A stretch of 64,000 nt of DNA. It comes from Archilochus colubris (Eukaryota; Chordata; Aves; Apodiformes; Trochilidae). A program made the position numbers and the translations under genes. The notes beneath the pieces are model-generated. The model was not told the origin of the DNA, made no database searches, and was given only the letters and a program-made list of their open reading frames with translations. The DNA is taken from assembly GCA_023079485.1 (NCBI GenBank), contig CM041115.1, forward strand, positions 41,116,305 to 41,180,304. Direction: 5' to 3'. Numbering within the stretch: position 1 is the stretch's first letter; every line of letters starts with the position of its first letter. Positions 47,952 to 59,395 of the stretch are shown here, one piece after another.

Positions 47952-48271
47952 AGCAATCTGTGGAAAAATCCGCAGAGGCTTAAGGACAACACGTAGTCAC
48001 CAATATGGTTAAAGTGAAGTTGTCTATTAACAATCCATGGTCGCTTTATATAGAACCCTTGCTTATATAACAATATCTTGCAAGTGGCTATATCTTGGCC
48101 ACAAATCCTGTTCTCACAGAACTTTTGCTGACTACATCATTATCGTGTTGTTACTCTTTTTCTGCTGCCAGCTCCCTTATATTTTTCCTATATCTCATCT
48201 TTCAGTAACCTTGAAACTAGGCCTCAAGGCCCGTAGCTTACTCTAGCTAAAGCTAAATAGTCAGGATTGCT
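47952..48271. mobile_element. ~320-bp insertion inside a CR1, probable solo LTR, family unknown
   Basis: The flanking CR1 endonuclease sequence is contiguous in other copies, so this block is an insert. It begins AGCAATCTGTGGAAAAATCC and ends GGATTGCT(CA). The outermost seven bases form an inverted repeat (AGCAATC/GATTGCT). If it is an LTR it would run TGTGGAAA (47959) to GCTCA (48273). It holds TATA-like words (tttatatag near 48042, ttatataac near 48063). No coding sequence. No clean target-site duplication could be seen. A small non-autonomous DNA transposon is the alternative. Confidence 0.5.
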
Positions 48272-49000
48272 CACGTCTGTTTTCTTCCAGACAGTTTCCC
48301 AGCAGCAATCCATGAAATTCCTGGAGTACACTGAGGATGACCTCAGCCAAGTGACAGAGAAGCCATGAGGGGAGGAGGTCTGGACCTCATACTCATCAAT
48401 AAGGAAGAAGTTGCCAGGGGTGTGAAGTTCAAAGGCAGCCTTGGCTTCAGTGACTGTGAGATGGTGAAATTCAGGACCCCTAGGGCAGGGAGAAGGGTCA
48501 AAAACAGTACCACAACCCTGAACTTCAGGAGGCCATGTCTGCTCAGAAGAGTCCCATGGGATAAGGGGAGGGATGGGAGGCCCAGAAAAATATCTGCATA
48601 GACCAGCTGTTGATGTATGGGTTGGGTAAGCAGACAATGAGGTGGGCTGAAAACACACTGAATGTTCAGGGGCAGGGTGTTGTGCTCAGTGGAACAATGT
48701 CTAGTTGGAGGCCTGTAACTAATGGCATATCTGAAAGGTCAATACTAGGTCTAATATTTTTGAAAAGTATCAGTGGGAACAAACTCAAATCAGAAGTTTC
48801 CCTCTGAGTATCAGGAAGCATGAGCATTGTCACAGATTGCCCAGAGATGTTGTGAAGTTTCCCACCTTGGAAATAATCAAAACCTGTATGGACACAGCCT
48901 TGGCATACTAGCTTTAGATGTCCTGCTTGTGCAGAGGGATTGGACCAGATAACCTCCAGAGGTTCCTTCCAATCCTAGCCATTCTGTGATTCTGTGATAA
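48272..49000 (+). mobile_element. CR1 LINE, right part, with internal deletions
   Basis: Endonuclease end: 'cagcagcaatccatgaaatt' (Q-S-M-K-F-L segment) near 48300, then the open frame 48365-48601 with MRGGGLDLILINKEEVARGVK... and CEMVKF. A jump follows to 'atgaggtgggctgaaaacac' and 'ggcagggtgttgtgctcagt' (RT G-R-V-V-L-S segment) near 48670, and 'ggaggcctgtaactaatggc' (W-R-P-V-T-N-G). A second jump leads to the 3' part and tail ('ggttccttccaatcctagcc', 48961-48980, then ATTCTGTG octamers). Most of linker and RT are missing. Confidence 0.8.
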
Positions 49001-51859
49001 TGCCATCAGTTTTACACAGTGGCAGGGAGATGTAGAATGCATTCTTGTCACCAGCATTCAGCTCATATATGTGGGACTTGTCTCCTAAAGCCCATTTCTT
49101 AATACACAGTGGCATCATTTTTTGTTATCTGCTCCATGCAGCTATCTACTCTGCATGTGTCTGCCTGTTTTCAGCTTATCACATATACTCTGCCCATATG
49201 TAGGCTTCCAGTGAGGCTCACGAGCTTGGCACAAGAACCGCTGTTTCTTTACTGGGATGTCTGATGAAGAAATTTTTTGAAGAGTAGAAAGAGCTCTTCT
49301 CTAACATTTCCTGTTGCTTTTTGTCTCTGTCAGTCTGCCTAGTCCTTGTAATTATTTCTCAGCTAAAATCTGTGACTGGTATCCTTTGTGAAATTCAGTA
49401 GTATCCCTCGCCATAAGCATTGCAGTCTCAGGTTGTTTTGTGATGAAGCCTGTTTGTAAAGACAGTGAATTTTGTTAGAGTTTAAAGGGCAGTAATGAAA
49501 TTTTCCAGATTCATCCTTCTGTAGGAACTGAGGAAAAATGTTCATCCAAATGACAAGTGGCCGTATTATATAATGTTACTTCTTAATTCATAAGGTTATA
49601 GTGCAGCATGCTGTGATCAACTTATAACTCTATCAAATACAGGAGAAAGCTGAATTGCTCTTTAGCTGATTTGGTTTTCAGAACCTGATGCTTATCTAGA
49701 GTGCTGGATTATGTTTTTCTACTTAATCCAGTCCTCAGGAATTTTAAAAATAATTTCTCCTAGAGCTGTAACTGGTAATCACAAACAAGAAGGCTTTGTA
49801 TTACACTTGCACTCTTTCATAAACTCTTTCTCTGATTCTACTGCAGAGAAATATTCAGCTCCTCCTGAGCTTCCACAGTGAAATAATGATTTTTAACTTT
49901 TTTGAGTGTTTAAAAAAATCAGTATTTCATAAGCCTGTTTGCAACAGTGTGACTTACTCAGCTCACAGTAAATCAATCACTTGAAGTAAAACTGGAGAAG
50001 CTTAGGAGGAAAAAAAAAAAGGAAAAAATAAAGCCTAAGTATTCGTTAGCCCTCAGTCTTTGATGAACCAGAAGTACACTTCCATTGGACTGTGCATACA
50101 TTGCATCGCTGCATGTGATGGAACATCTTCCACAGTAAAATTATTTCAATTTTTAATGGGAAGTTGTAGCCTGGAAATGTGAGCAAGGTGGTAGTTGAAG
50201 AGGTATTAAAGATAATCATATCCTATTCCTCAGAAGATCAATAGAACAGATGGTCACTTTGTACATTTTGCATGCTGTGTGCCTGAAGCCATGGCAACAT
50301 CTACCTCATGCTGGAAATCTATTTCAATCTCCCTCTGCTATTTTATCTTCTCTGAAAACTGTCACCTCAGTGTCCAGTATCCACACCTTAGAAAGTCTGG
50401 AGACTTAATCATTGCAGAATATTAACCTTTTTTGTACTTTTGACAGTCACATATTCTTCATGAAAACCATTAAGTGTAAAGTAAACTGCATTGGCCCATG
50501 CACAAAAACACTTCTGTCATTTTTGGACAGTGAACAAGAATTCTTAAAAACAATTTTTCAGAACATAACAAGTCTGTGGTTAAAGATTACTATTCAGTAA
50601 TAATGAACTCATAAGTTAGTGACTTTTTATCACTAGTTGTTGCAGTTATTGCTCTCTTACTCACTAGCAATCAACTGACAAATGGTTTTCGTGCCTTAAC
50701 TTTTTGATGATCAAATAGAGAGTGTTGATAGGGGCTAATTTTCCACATGGAATTAGTGAACACCCTCTGAAAATCAGAAAAGTATTCTTAAAGTCTCATC
50801 AATGTTATTCTATCTGTCTCACTTTAAATCAAGGATAGATTTGAAGAAGTCATCAAGTATTTTCCTTATTGACATGTTCATGATGATGGTTTGTAGTGCA
50901 TCTCTAATGGTCTACAGAGTTTAGTAATGTATTTGCATTTGATTGTGTTGTAGAACATCATCGTGTTCCGAGACTTTTGCAAAGGATATAGTGGCACCTA
51001 TTCTTTGATGAGATCAGTCTGAGGATCAAAGAGAAGATCTGAGAAATTGTGAATTTCCATGCTACTTTCCACAGTTCATATTTAGAACATGACTTATCAG
51101 TGTAATAAAAAATTACATATCTTTTAGAAAGCTGACTGTTGTTGAGAGCACTCACATGCATTTAACATTAATTTATGAACATTTAAATTGCAGAGCTGAA
51201 TAAATTTTCTTTAGTATTAATTTTTGTGTCCAGGTATTAAACTTCAAATCAATTGCCAAACTCCAATCTTACCTTTGTCATGTCTTCTTACAGTGAAAGT
51301 TAATAAAAGTTAAGTTTTTTATCTACCAAGACAAAAGTGAATAAATGCCAATATTTTAAAATACATGCTTATCTTAAGTAGTATGTTATCAGGAGTCCAC
51401 TTTCTTGTTTTGAACTGAAGTGGTTTGAACTACATTGTGTTGACACCCTGCACAAATCATTGTGTGTTCAAATACATCCTTTTGGAATGTTTTTTTTTCC
51501 TAATACAGTACTTCCTATGTAAAGATGATATGTTTTCACACAGAAACTAGGAGTAATTGGAAGTCTATTTCCTTTAAAATATATTAATTTATCACAGTTA
51601 AAACTAACTGTTAAGCAATGGGAGAAAAAGGGGAAAACAATTCCAGAGTTATCTGTTTGGGTTTTTTTTGTTTGTCCATTTCTTCAAACGGATTAGCCAA
51701 GTGTAGTAGATTTTTTTTTTAAAAATTGTTATACGTAATTACAATTGTAGTCTACATATATTGATGTTGAATTCAAAGTCTTTTGAAGCAAGAAGTATAC
51801 AAGCTTCAAGTTATTTAAAGTTTTATTTGTCTTAACTCTCTTAATCTTAGCAGAATTAT
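49001..51859. other. Unique DNA, no gene seen
   Basis: AT-rich with a few A runs (near 50010). No transposon, RNA gene or exon with convincing borders recognised. Confidence 0.55.
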
Positions 51860-52030
51860 AGAAACAGTATGGTTTGGAAGGGACCTTAAAAATCATCTAG
51901 TTCTAACTCACCTTCATAGACAGGAGTTCCCACTAGAACAGGTTGCACCAAGCCCCTTCCAGCCTGACCCTAAACACTTCCACAGAGGGACTATCCACAG
52001 CTCTTCTGGGCAATCTAGCTTTGAAAAGTT
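51860..52030 (-). mobile_element. CR1 3' end, minus strand
   Basis: The plus strand reads the reversed CR1 tail: 'ggtttggaagggaccttaaa', 'atcatctagttctaac', 'cactagaacaggttgcacca', 'tccacagctcttctgggcaa'. Only the last ~170 bases of the element are present. It serves as the uninterrupted reference for the tail at 16.9-17.2 kb. Confidence 0.85.
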
Positions 52031-52482
52031 TCAGTCAGATGCTGTTATTTGTTCTTCATTGCACTACATTAAAATTTTCCTCTTTGAAATACTGTAAAAA
52101 AAAAAAAAAGGGGAAATTAGAAAGTTCATCAACATTTGGGGATTTTTGGTAGTAATTTCTGTGCTTTTTAAGGGAAATATAGGTAACTAAATCAATTTGT
52201 GATCTTTGTTTCTATGTCTACATAGTATTTTCTATACGTTTTGAGAAATTAAAAAAAAAGTTCCTTTCCTGACAAATTTATGGTCGCTTTCTTGATATTT
52301 TTGTTTTTTAAAACTCCTTCATTTTCTCTTTCATGTTTTGAAACCATATACATAATATTCATATCCTTCCTCCTTTTAAAAGAGTTATCTCTCTCAGCAT
52401 GGTAGAAATACGTATTTTCTTTGCCCTTCACATTTGTGCAATTTCTTGTCTAAAGTCTCTTTCAGATTAACAGAATCATCAT
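52031..52482. other. Unique AT-rich DNA, no gene seen
   Basis: Nothing recognised apart from a run of 13 A near 52096 and A runs near 52250. Confidence 0.55.
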
Positions 52483-52599
52483 CTCTCCTATGAAGAAAGA
52501 TGGAGAACTAGGGCTGTTTAGCCTTGAGAAAAGAAGTCTGAGAGGGGATCTTATTATTAATGTCTATAAATATCTGAGGGGTGAGTGTCAAGAGGTAGG
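52483..52599 (+). mobile_element. CR1 3' part, left half, interrupted by an LTR
   Basis: 'ctcctatgaagaaagatgga' (S-Y-E-E-R segment), 'ctgtttagccttgagaaaag' (L-F-S-L-E-K), 'ctgagaggggatcttatt' (L-R-G-D-L-I) and 'gagtgtcaagagg' are consecutive parts of the CR1 3' region. The element is cut at 52599/52600 by the LTR and resumes at 53407. Confidence 0.85.
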
Positions 52600-53406
52600 T
52601 GTATCCTGGTTTGGGCCAGGATAGGATGGATCTTCTGTCTTGTACTTTTGCTTTCAGCTAAGTCCCTTATAAGTAGCTGGACTTGCTGTTATTAACAGCA
52701 AGTTAACAGCAAGTTCCTCAGTCAGTGTCTGCTTCTGGGACTGACAGTGGTCAATGTTTATAGTTACAGCTAGAGACTGGTATGCGGAACCAAGGACACT
52801 GCTCAGTTCTGAGGAACATCTTGTACTCCAGGAAGAGAAAGGGAGTAAAGGGGTCACACCTGCAATCCTCCTTTAGGGAGGATCGGACAAGAGAAATCAC
52901 CAAAATTGACCAAACAGGGTATTCCATCTATATGCATCATACTCAGTATAGATTTGAGAGATCATGAGGTCAAGACCCTTTGCCTTCACCCTTTTGCTCT
53001 TCCCTTCTGTCCTTCTTCACCTGTTGCTGTTTGCTTTGGCATCCTAGGAGGGTCCTGACCGTCCGTCTGCCTGTGGTCCTGATCCATGCCAGCCTGAATC
53101 TGTGTGTTCCTGCCTCCAGCTCCCGACTGCTGCTGACTCCAGGAGTCCAGTCTGGACTTTTCCAGGGCTGGTGATGTGAGCATTACTGAAGGAAAAAGGG
53201 GAAGGATGTGTTATCGTTTTTCTGCATATTTGTATATATTTAATATTTTTTTTATTTTAATCATTACTGTTTCATTAAAGTTATGTAGTTTAGTTTCCAA
53301 CCCATAAATCTCTCTCCCTTATTCTCTCTACTTTCTTTATCACTGAGGAGATGGAGGTTAATATCTGTCATCCAGTTAATTGCTGATCCAGCATTAAACC
53401 ATGACA
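52600..53406 (+). mobile_element. Solo LTR (ERV type) inserted in a CR1
   Basis: 807 bases from TGTATCCTGGTTTGGGCC to CATTAAACCATGACA, with TG...CA ends. A TATA-like 'actcagtatag' lies near 52940. The shared 3' block 'gcatatttgtatatattt' is followed by ATTTCATTAAAG near 53272 as a polyadenylation-like signal. It is the full-length relative of the truncated copy at 24153-24619. Both flanks are CR1 sequence that joins up when the LTR is removed. The flanking bases (..GTAGG left, AGGGG.. right) resemble an imperfect target-site duplication. No internal retroviral genes, so a solo LTR. Open frames inside it are chance. Confidence 0.85.
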
Positions 53407-53706
53407 AGGGGTCAGTTTGTTTTCATTGATGCACAGTAGTAGGACAAGGAATAAAGGATTTAAGCCAGAACATAGGAAGTTCCACCTCAACACAAGGAGA
53501 AACTTCCCTACTGTGAGAATGATGGAGTGCTGAAGTAGGCTGTGTAGAGATGTTTTGGAGTTGCCTTCTCTTTATACTTTCAAGACCCTCCTGGATGTGT
53601 TCCTATGTGGCCTGCCCTAGGTGTTGGACTCTATGATCTCTAGAGGTCCCTTCCAACCCCTAACATTATACAGAATCTCAGAACCACATTCTATGATTCT
53701 ATCATT
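53407..53706 (+). mobile_element. CR1 3' part, right half
   Basis: Continues the CR1 at 52483-52599: 'gtaggacaaggaataaagga', 'aacataggaagttccacctc', 'actgtgagaatgatggagtg', 'accctcctggatgtgttcct' and the tail 'gatctctagaggtcccttcc' (53636-53655) with ATTCTATG octamers to about 53706. Confidence 0.88.
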
Positions 53707-55880
53707 TTATGAAATAAATCTGGATCATAAACAAGCCAGTTTATATATTGCCATCTTGTACATACTAGAAGATATCCATTGTCTACAGGAAAAAAAAAAA
53801 AAAAAAAAAAAAAAAGGAAAAAAAGCTCTGTGTTTCTGTTAAAATCAAATTACTTTTGGAAAATAGATTTTCCATTTCTGGAATATGAGAATAAGATCTT
53901 TTCATGTACTGACAAGTAAAGGTTTTTTTTCACTAGAAAGGGTTGCAGAAATGCTCAAATCTTACCCATCCTTTAAACAATTATTTATAAAAGTATAAAC
54001 ATATTTAAAACTATTTCTTACAACTACATTAGTGACACATGCCTAATATAGGTGAATTAAATTTTTATTGTTTTTTAAATAAAAAATAAACTCAACTCAG
54101 AAAATCTTAAAAAAGACATTTTAAACTTAGCTTTATTAATTAAAATCCAAATACTTGAAGAAAACCACACTAAATGAAACCTGCAAGAGGTGCAGACTGG
54201 ATATGTCAGTTTCTCTTACTAACACTGCTTTGAACAGCCACCTTTTGGATGTTTTTTTTTCAAAGAAAAATGAATTCTTCTTAAACTGGATTTTCCAGTG
54301 AGTTCAGCATCCAGCAGCCTCAGTAAATGTTCAGATTCATAGGTGCAAATTGTTCACAGTGGGAGCTCGTAGATGTTTTTTTATTTTCTTGAGAATTTTA
54401 GCTTTTGTAGAAGATCTGAAGACACTAGGACCTAGCTGCCTGAGTTCTTCCTTCAAAATCTTTTTCCTTTACAAGCTTTTTCCATCAGCACGACAGGCTT
54501 ATGCATAAACAAGGTCAGTAAGTACTAGTGAAACATTATTTGAAGAAACTATTTTTGGTCTGCAGGGCATCTTAACTAGGTTTATGCCTCTTCGCCCCTT
54601 ACTGATTAGGATGAGGCCTTTATGAAATTCTTCTTTACCCACCCTATACTTAGGTTTAACAATTCTTCTCATGTACTGTCTAATTTGAGCCCTTCCAAGC
54701 TAGAAAAGCATACACTGACTGCAGTTTATTACTTATTCTGATCATCCAGAGGGCTCAGTGATGCACTACCCTGTGGCCTATTCAAGCAGTTGGGTAGCAG
54801 AGAAGCAGATGTCAATGCTGACTGCCTTTGGGAGTGAAACTGTCAGATAGTGCACCATATAAGTCAAATACTCAATTCAAGACATATTACTTCCAGGGTC
54901 AACAATGAGCATCCAGTCTGACATTCTGGAACTTATTCAAGGGAAAGTACTTCCTATAATCCTACAGTCACAAAAATATAAGAAAGACTTAAGTGACAAT
55001 TTTGATGCGTTTATTTATATCGCTCTCAGTTCATGTGTTCTGAAGAGAATTTTCTTGGGCACGTAAGTGGCTCTATTTGTCTGCAAGGAGCCTGGACAAC
55101 AGAGAGATTTGTCCCGAAGGAATGAGTATTAGAATATTCATGGGAATCTACTTTTTAGGATGATCATGTGTATTTTAATTACCAGAAGAAAAAACTGGTG
55201 TCATTTTCTTATGCCTGGTAAGCTCTAAGTGCAGCGATTCTTACAAAAATTCTATTCAGACATAGTGATAGTATTTCCATTTCTACATTTAACCAAAAAC
55301 CCCATCTTCTGACATTCTCTTGCATGGAGTCTACACACAGATTTTTTTTTTCTCTGAAAGTGCATGCTGTACATACCTTTACACTTTGGTATAACAGAGA
55401 AGAAGCTTTAAAAAAGGCAACAAACAGGAAACACAGTACAAGATCTTCCTGTCAAATCAAATTTCGATTCCTCTCCTTGCATTAAGCAAATTTAAGCTAC
55501 TAAACCTACAACTCCTGTTGCTGCTGCATAGACTTAGCAGAATGATGGCTGTGGAGTGAGTTCTTTTTTCAGATTTCCAATGATAATTTTGAGTAACCTT
55601 CCCCCAGATCAATAACATTGCATTGGTGGAATTAAGGAGACCATTATCATGCAATGATGCAAGGTGCATGTGTGCTTGAGAGAGCATTCTAGAATGACCT
55701 TGTATTTATTATATTACTGTAGGGCATTCATAATTTACAGATTAAATATTCTAAAGCTTCCTTACCAGCTTCTACTGCCAGGCCATTCCAATCCACCAGT
55801 ATCCTATTTTGCACTCTGTAATAAAATAAGGAGATAGAAAAACATGACTGAGTTTCAAGGTAAACATTGTACATGGTGGA
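53707..55880. other. Unique DNA, no gene seen
   Basis: Contains a run of 26 A at 53790-53815. The minus-strand open frame at 55457-55687 has no supported borders. No transposon recognised. Confidence 0.5.
53790..53815. repeat. Poly-A run (26 bases)
   Basis: Uninterrupted A run, about 85 bases after the end of the CR1 tail and separated from it by unique DNA. Confidence 0.95.
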
Positions 55881-56830
55881 ACTGGATCCCTTATCCTCTC
55901 AGGAGAGACTATGTGGCTGGGTCTAGTTCATATGGGAGAAGTTCATATGCCCCCTTCAGGGACCCCCAACAGATGAGGAAGAGTGGGGATGGCTGAGATA
56001 CATCCAGACTCTACACAGAGATGCCTGGTGAGAGGGTGAGTGGGACACTCAGACTGGAGCTAAGGAGAAAGCTTCTCCTCTGAGGACAGCACACCGGTGG
56101 GTCTGGGACCCAGGCTGGATCCCTTGGAAGCTGGGAAATTTCCCTTGGGAAAATCCCTTGGGAATTTCACACCCCTGCTGAGTGATGCTGTGACCAACTC
56201 AGTCTGAGCTCATGGCTGAGCCTGCTCAGTTAAAAAATGGATAAATGGCTTCCCTAGGTCTGCTCCAGCCTGAATTCTCCTGTGATTTCTATGATACCTC
56301 CAAATAGAATTAAATGTATTGAAATGAGGCAACCAGGTGCCACTAATTGCCAGAGAGTGGGCATGAGCTTGCTTGTGTTAAGCCCACCTGTGCCTGACTA
56401 GGGTGGGCCCTAACTGCGCATGAGCAGGATTAGGGGGCAAATAAAAGGTAAGTCTTGAAGCACAGGCTCAGCTCACTCCTGAGCAAGCCAGCAGAGAGGG
56501 TAGTTGCTCTTGGAGTAATAGCACCGATCCAGTCCAGTCCAGTCCAGTCCAGCCCAGCCCAGCCCAGCCCAGTCAGCCCTGAGGACAATAGACTCAGAGC
56601 ACTATTCGTGAGTTTCTGCTGGAACACCTGGTTGGACCTTGGAGCATCGTACCCTAAGAGAGGTTCATCTTGCAACAGTTAAACAGTTCTTGGTGAATAC
56701 AAATAACAAACAAATCAGAAGAACCTTGCATAACTTTAGGTTCTTTTCCTCCAGTTTAAATTGTAATTCTTTTTTCTTCTGCTTGCCTATGCTTTACAGC
56801 AATATAAAATGTATTTCTCTGGAGTAGGCT
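55881..56830 (+). promoter_or_regulatory. GC-richer promoter-like block, possibly an unclassified LTR
   Basis: This block is clearly GC-richer than its surroundings. In its centre lie an NRF1-like word TGCGCATGAGCA (56415-56426), a TATA-like AAATAAAAGG (56439-56448), a consensus splice donor GTAAGT (56448-56453) and a CCAGT/CCAGC array (56529-56573). Near 56126-56170 three CCCTTGGGA/CCCTTGGAA words occur. I see no TG...CA ends and no target-site duplication. It may be a real promoter with a first exon, or an LTR-like repeat family I cannot name. The open frames at 56430-56682 are GC-driven and repeat-driven and not supported. Confidence 0.35.
56529..56573. repeat. (CCAGT/CCAGC)n pentanucleotide array
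   Basis: Four CCAGT units followed by four CCAGC units and a final CCAGT. The minus-strand reading alternates G-L-D-W-T, which is an artefact. Confidence 0.95.
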
Positions 56831-56861
56831 AGTGGTGAGAATGAATTATCAGATTGTATTT

Positions 56862-56892
56862 TTATATATATATACTTATATATATATATATG
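56862..56892. repeat. (TA)n microsatellite, interrupted
   Basis: Two TA tracts separated by ACT. Confidence 0.9.
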
Positions 56893-58599
56893 TATTATAG
56901 ATATTGAACCAAGAAAACAGAAGGTAGAAGAAGGAAGGAAGACCATTTCTCTCTGCATACTGTGTGTTGGAAATAGATTACTCAGATATGCAATTTCAAC
57001 GTATTTGTTTAACTTGAAAAATGCTGCATGTTCTCATGACAATTTGTGTAGCTAATCAGAAGTAAACCAAAATTCTTTCCATTTGTAGCTATTTCTTAAA
57101 ATTATTTGATTTCATCATAGCTCAGGGCAGTAATTTATTATGTTGTGAATCGATGTGCAAGTAAATATTATAATCTTTCAACTTCAGCCAAACTTGTAAA
57201 GAATGTCCAAGCAAAAACCATCTGATGATGGCACTGTGCATGGCATATGTGTCCATATCTTAATGATTTAATTCATTGAGTAAAATTGCAGCAGCTATAT
57301 TGAAAGTGCTGTAACAAAAGGATTTAATGAGGTGTATGAAGTGTCCTGCAGTCTCCTTTCTGTTATCTATGAAAAACTAGCCTGCATTCTGTTGCCAACA
57401 TTTTATCTGGTCAGGACAACTACTGTGATCTTGCTCAACTAGTCACGTGGATTTGCTATTTGACTCAGGGTAGACAATGGAAATATTTGGTCTTGTGTAT
57501 TTTGTTTTCCTGGAATGGCCAGCATCCAAATGCCTAGGAGAAATCTAACCAAACATTTGTGTTGAATGTTTAGTTTTGTTGTAAAACTCACCTGTCTATT
57601 CAACAGTTATTGGAAAATATCATGAGTATTCTACTAATTTCTTTCATGTTTCCTAATCTTCTTTATGGCTGTCTGGTTTTTTTTAGGCCTGCTACTTTCT
57701 GCAAGTGATTTCTTCTCTCTATCCTTAACTGATTATTTGATTACATTTGGTGTGAAAATTATTTATATTCTTCTTGCTGTTTTCCTTCAGGCTTTTACCT
57801 GCTTCTCCTGAAAGCTTCCTTTCACCACTTTCTCTCAAGAGGAAAATTGTCAGATTATTTCACTCCTAGCTGGTGTTTAGGCTCTGAACAGTTCAATTTA
57901 CTGATTCCTGCTAAGTAACTGGAAGCTTTTTAGATATGTTTCTGGTTTGGATTTTTAACACTACACAGAAATGATCCAAATTGAACTGTATAAACTAATG
58001 TGGCTTTCTTGGTTCATGAAAACAAAGGAAGAAATGTGCTTGTAACTAAATTTGGATGCAGAATGAATAGGTTAAGTAACACAAAGGGAAAAAAAAAGCT
58101 TTTGTTTGTTTTTATTTGTTTGGTTTAAATGCAAAATGTTCCCAATAAATTATAAGATTTGTCATCTGTTCTGTTGGACATGACTCTGTCTCCATATAGG
58201 ATTAGGACCACGTGAATATGTTAAGGTCAGTCATGGAAGTGTAGAGAAGAAAAATAAACAAAATTTTGGCCTGATTATTAACTGTGTAGTCCACTAATAC
58301 AAAAGTCATACTCTTTCTTGCTTTGCATTCAGGTTTTTAAATATTAATTTCCACAGAGAATTAGAGAAATATTCACATTCTTTCAGAGAGTCTCCAACAA
58401 TGAATTTACTTGCAATTTTTCATGTTCCACCTGGTTAAGAGAATGGTGTTTTTGAAATAGTGATGATGCAGCCCAAAGCCTCTATTTTTGGAAAGAAATT
58501 ACATCTCACTATTTCTGTTATAATAATTGCCAAAATTAAGGAAACTGCAGGTCTGATCATTGTAGGACTGATTTAGGAGATACAAGCCAGGAGAAAGTT
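56893..58599. other. Unique DNA, no gene seen
   Basis: No simple repeat of note, no recognisable transposon and no open frame of coding character. The 57000-58100 part reads like ordinary single-copy DNA. Confidence 0.5.
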
Positions 58600-59395
58600 C
58601 TAGAAAAGACCTTGAACCTTAGGGAAGTAAACTTTCAGTTTTTTAAGGAATTTTAGTGAGTTGGACTGGAAAATTGTCCTCAAGGATACAGAAGATGTGA
58701 GCTGGCAGCTACTTAAAGCTGTTTCTCTTAAAACACAAAAGATCTTGATTCCCATCTGCAGGGTATCAAGCAAGGAAGGCAGAAGTCCAGCATGACTAAG
58801 GACGTTCTTGTCAAGCTGAAACACAAGAGGGAAATGCATAGGCAATGGAACCATAGCCATACATCCTGGGAAGAATCTAAGGATACTGCTTGGGAGTGTA
58901 GTGATGGGATCAGAAAATCTAAGGCACAGTCAGAACTAATTAGCAAGTGAAGAATTGTTTTTACAAGTACATTATCCAGAAAAAGAGGACAAAACAAATT
59001 ATAAAGACTGTAATAAATGAGATGGGGATCTTGTGACAGCTGACATGAAGAAAGCTGAGTTACTCAACAATATTTATTTTTGCCTCAGTTTTCTGTAGAA
59101 ATTGCTCTTCTCACATCTGTTGAGTCCCTGGATCTCAAGGGGACTCAGTGACTAAGGGAATGAAGCCCAGCTCATTGTAGGAGACCTTCAGGATGATCTG
59201 AGGAACCTCAACTTATGCAAGGCAACACAATCTTATCAGATGCAGTCCTAAGCCATCTGGCAGATTTAGCTGCTAAGGTACTCTCCATAATATTTGAAAA
59301 GTCATGGCAGTTGGGCACAGTTCCTAGGGACTGGAATGTCCCTTTAAATGTCTTTTTCCAACCAAATCATTCTAAGATTCATTTTTTGATTTTAC
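58600..59395 (+). mobile_element. CR1 LINE, internally deleted (linker and RT start joined to tail)
   Basis: 'aaacacaagagggaaatgca' (K-H-K-R-E-M segment) near 58820 and 'gggatcagaaaatctaaggc' (R-K-S-K-A) near 58908 are the linker. 'atgaagaaagctgagttact' (M-K-K-A-E-L-L) lies near 59045. The frame 59215-59445 reads LADLAAKVLSIIFEKSWQLG then TVPRDWN, the RT N-terminal segment. Directly after it the sequence jumps to the tail 'tttttccaaccaaatcattc' (59352-59371). The RT palm and C-terminal region are missing. The two minus-strand open frames at 58600-58997 are shadows. Confidence 0.75.

Noticed and set aside
56430..56682. Open frames with G-L-D-W-T or Q-S-S-P-V repeats
   Set aside because: They read the CCAGT/CCAGC array.
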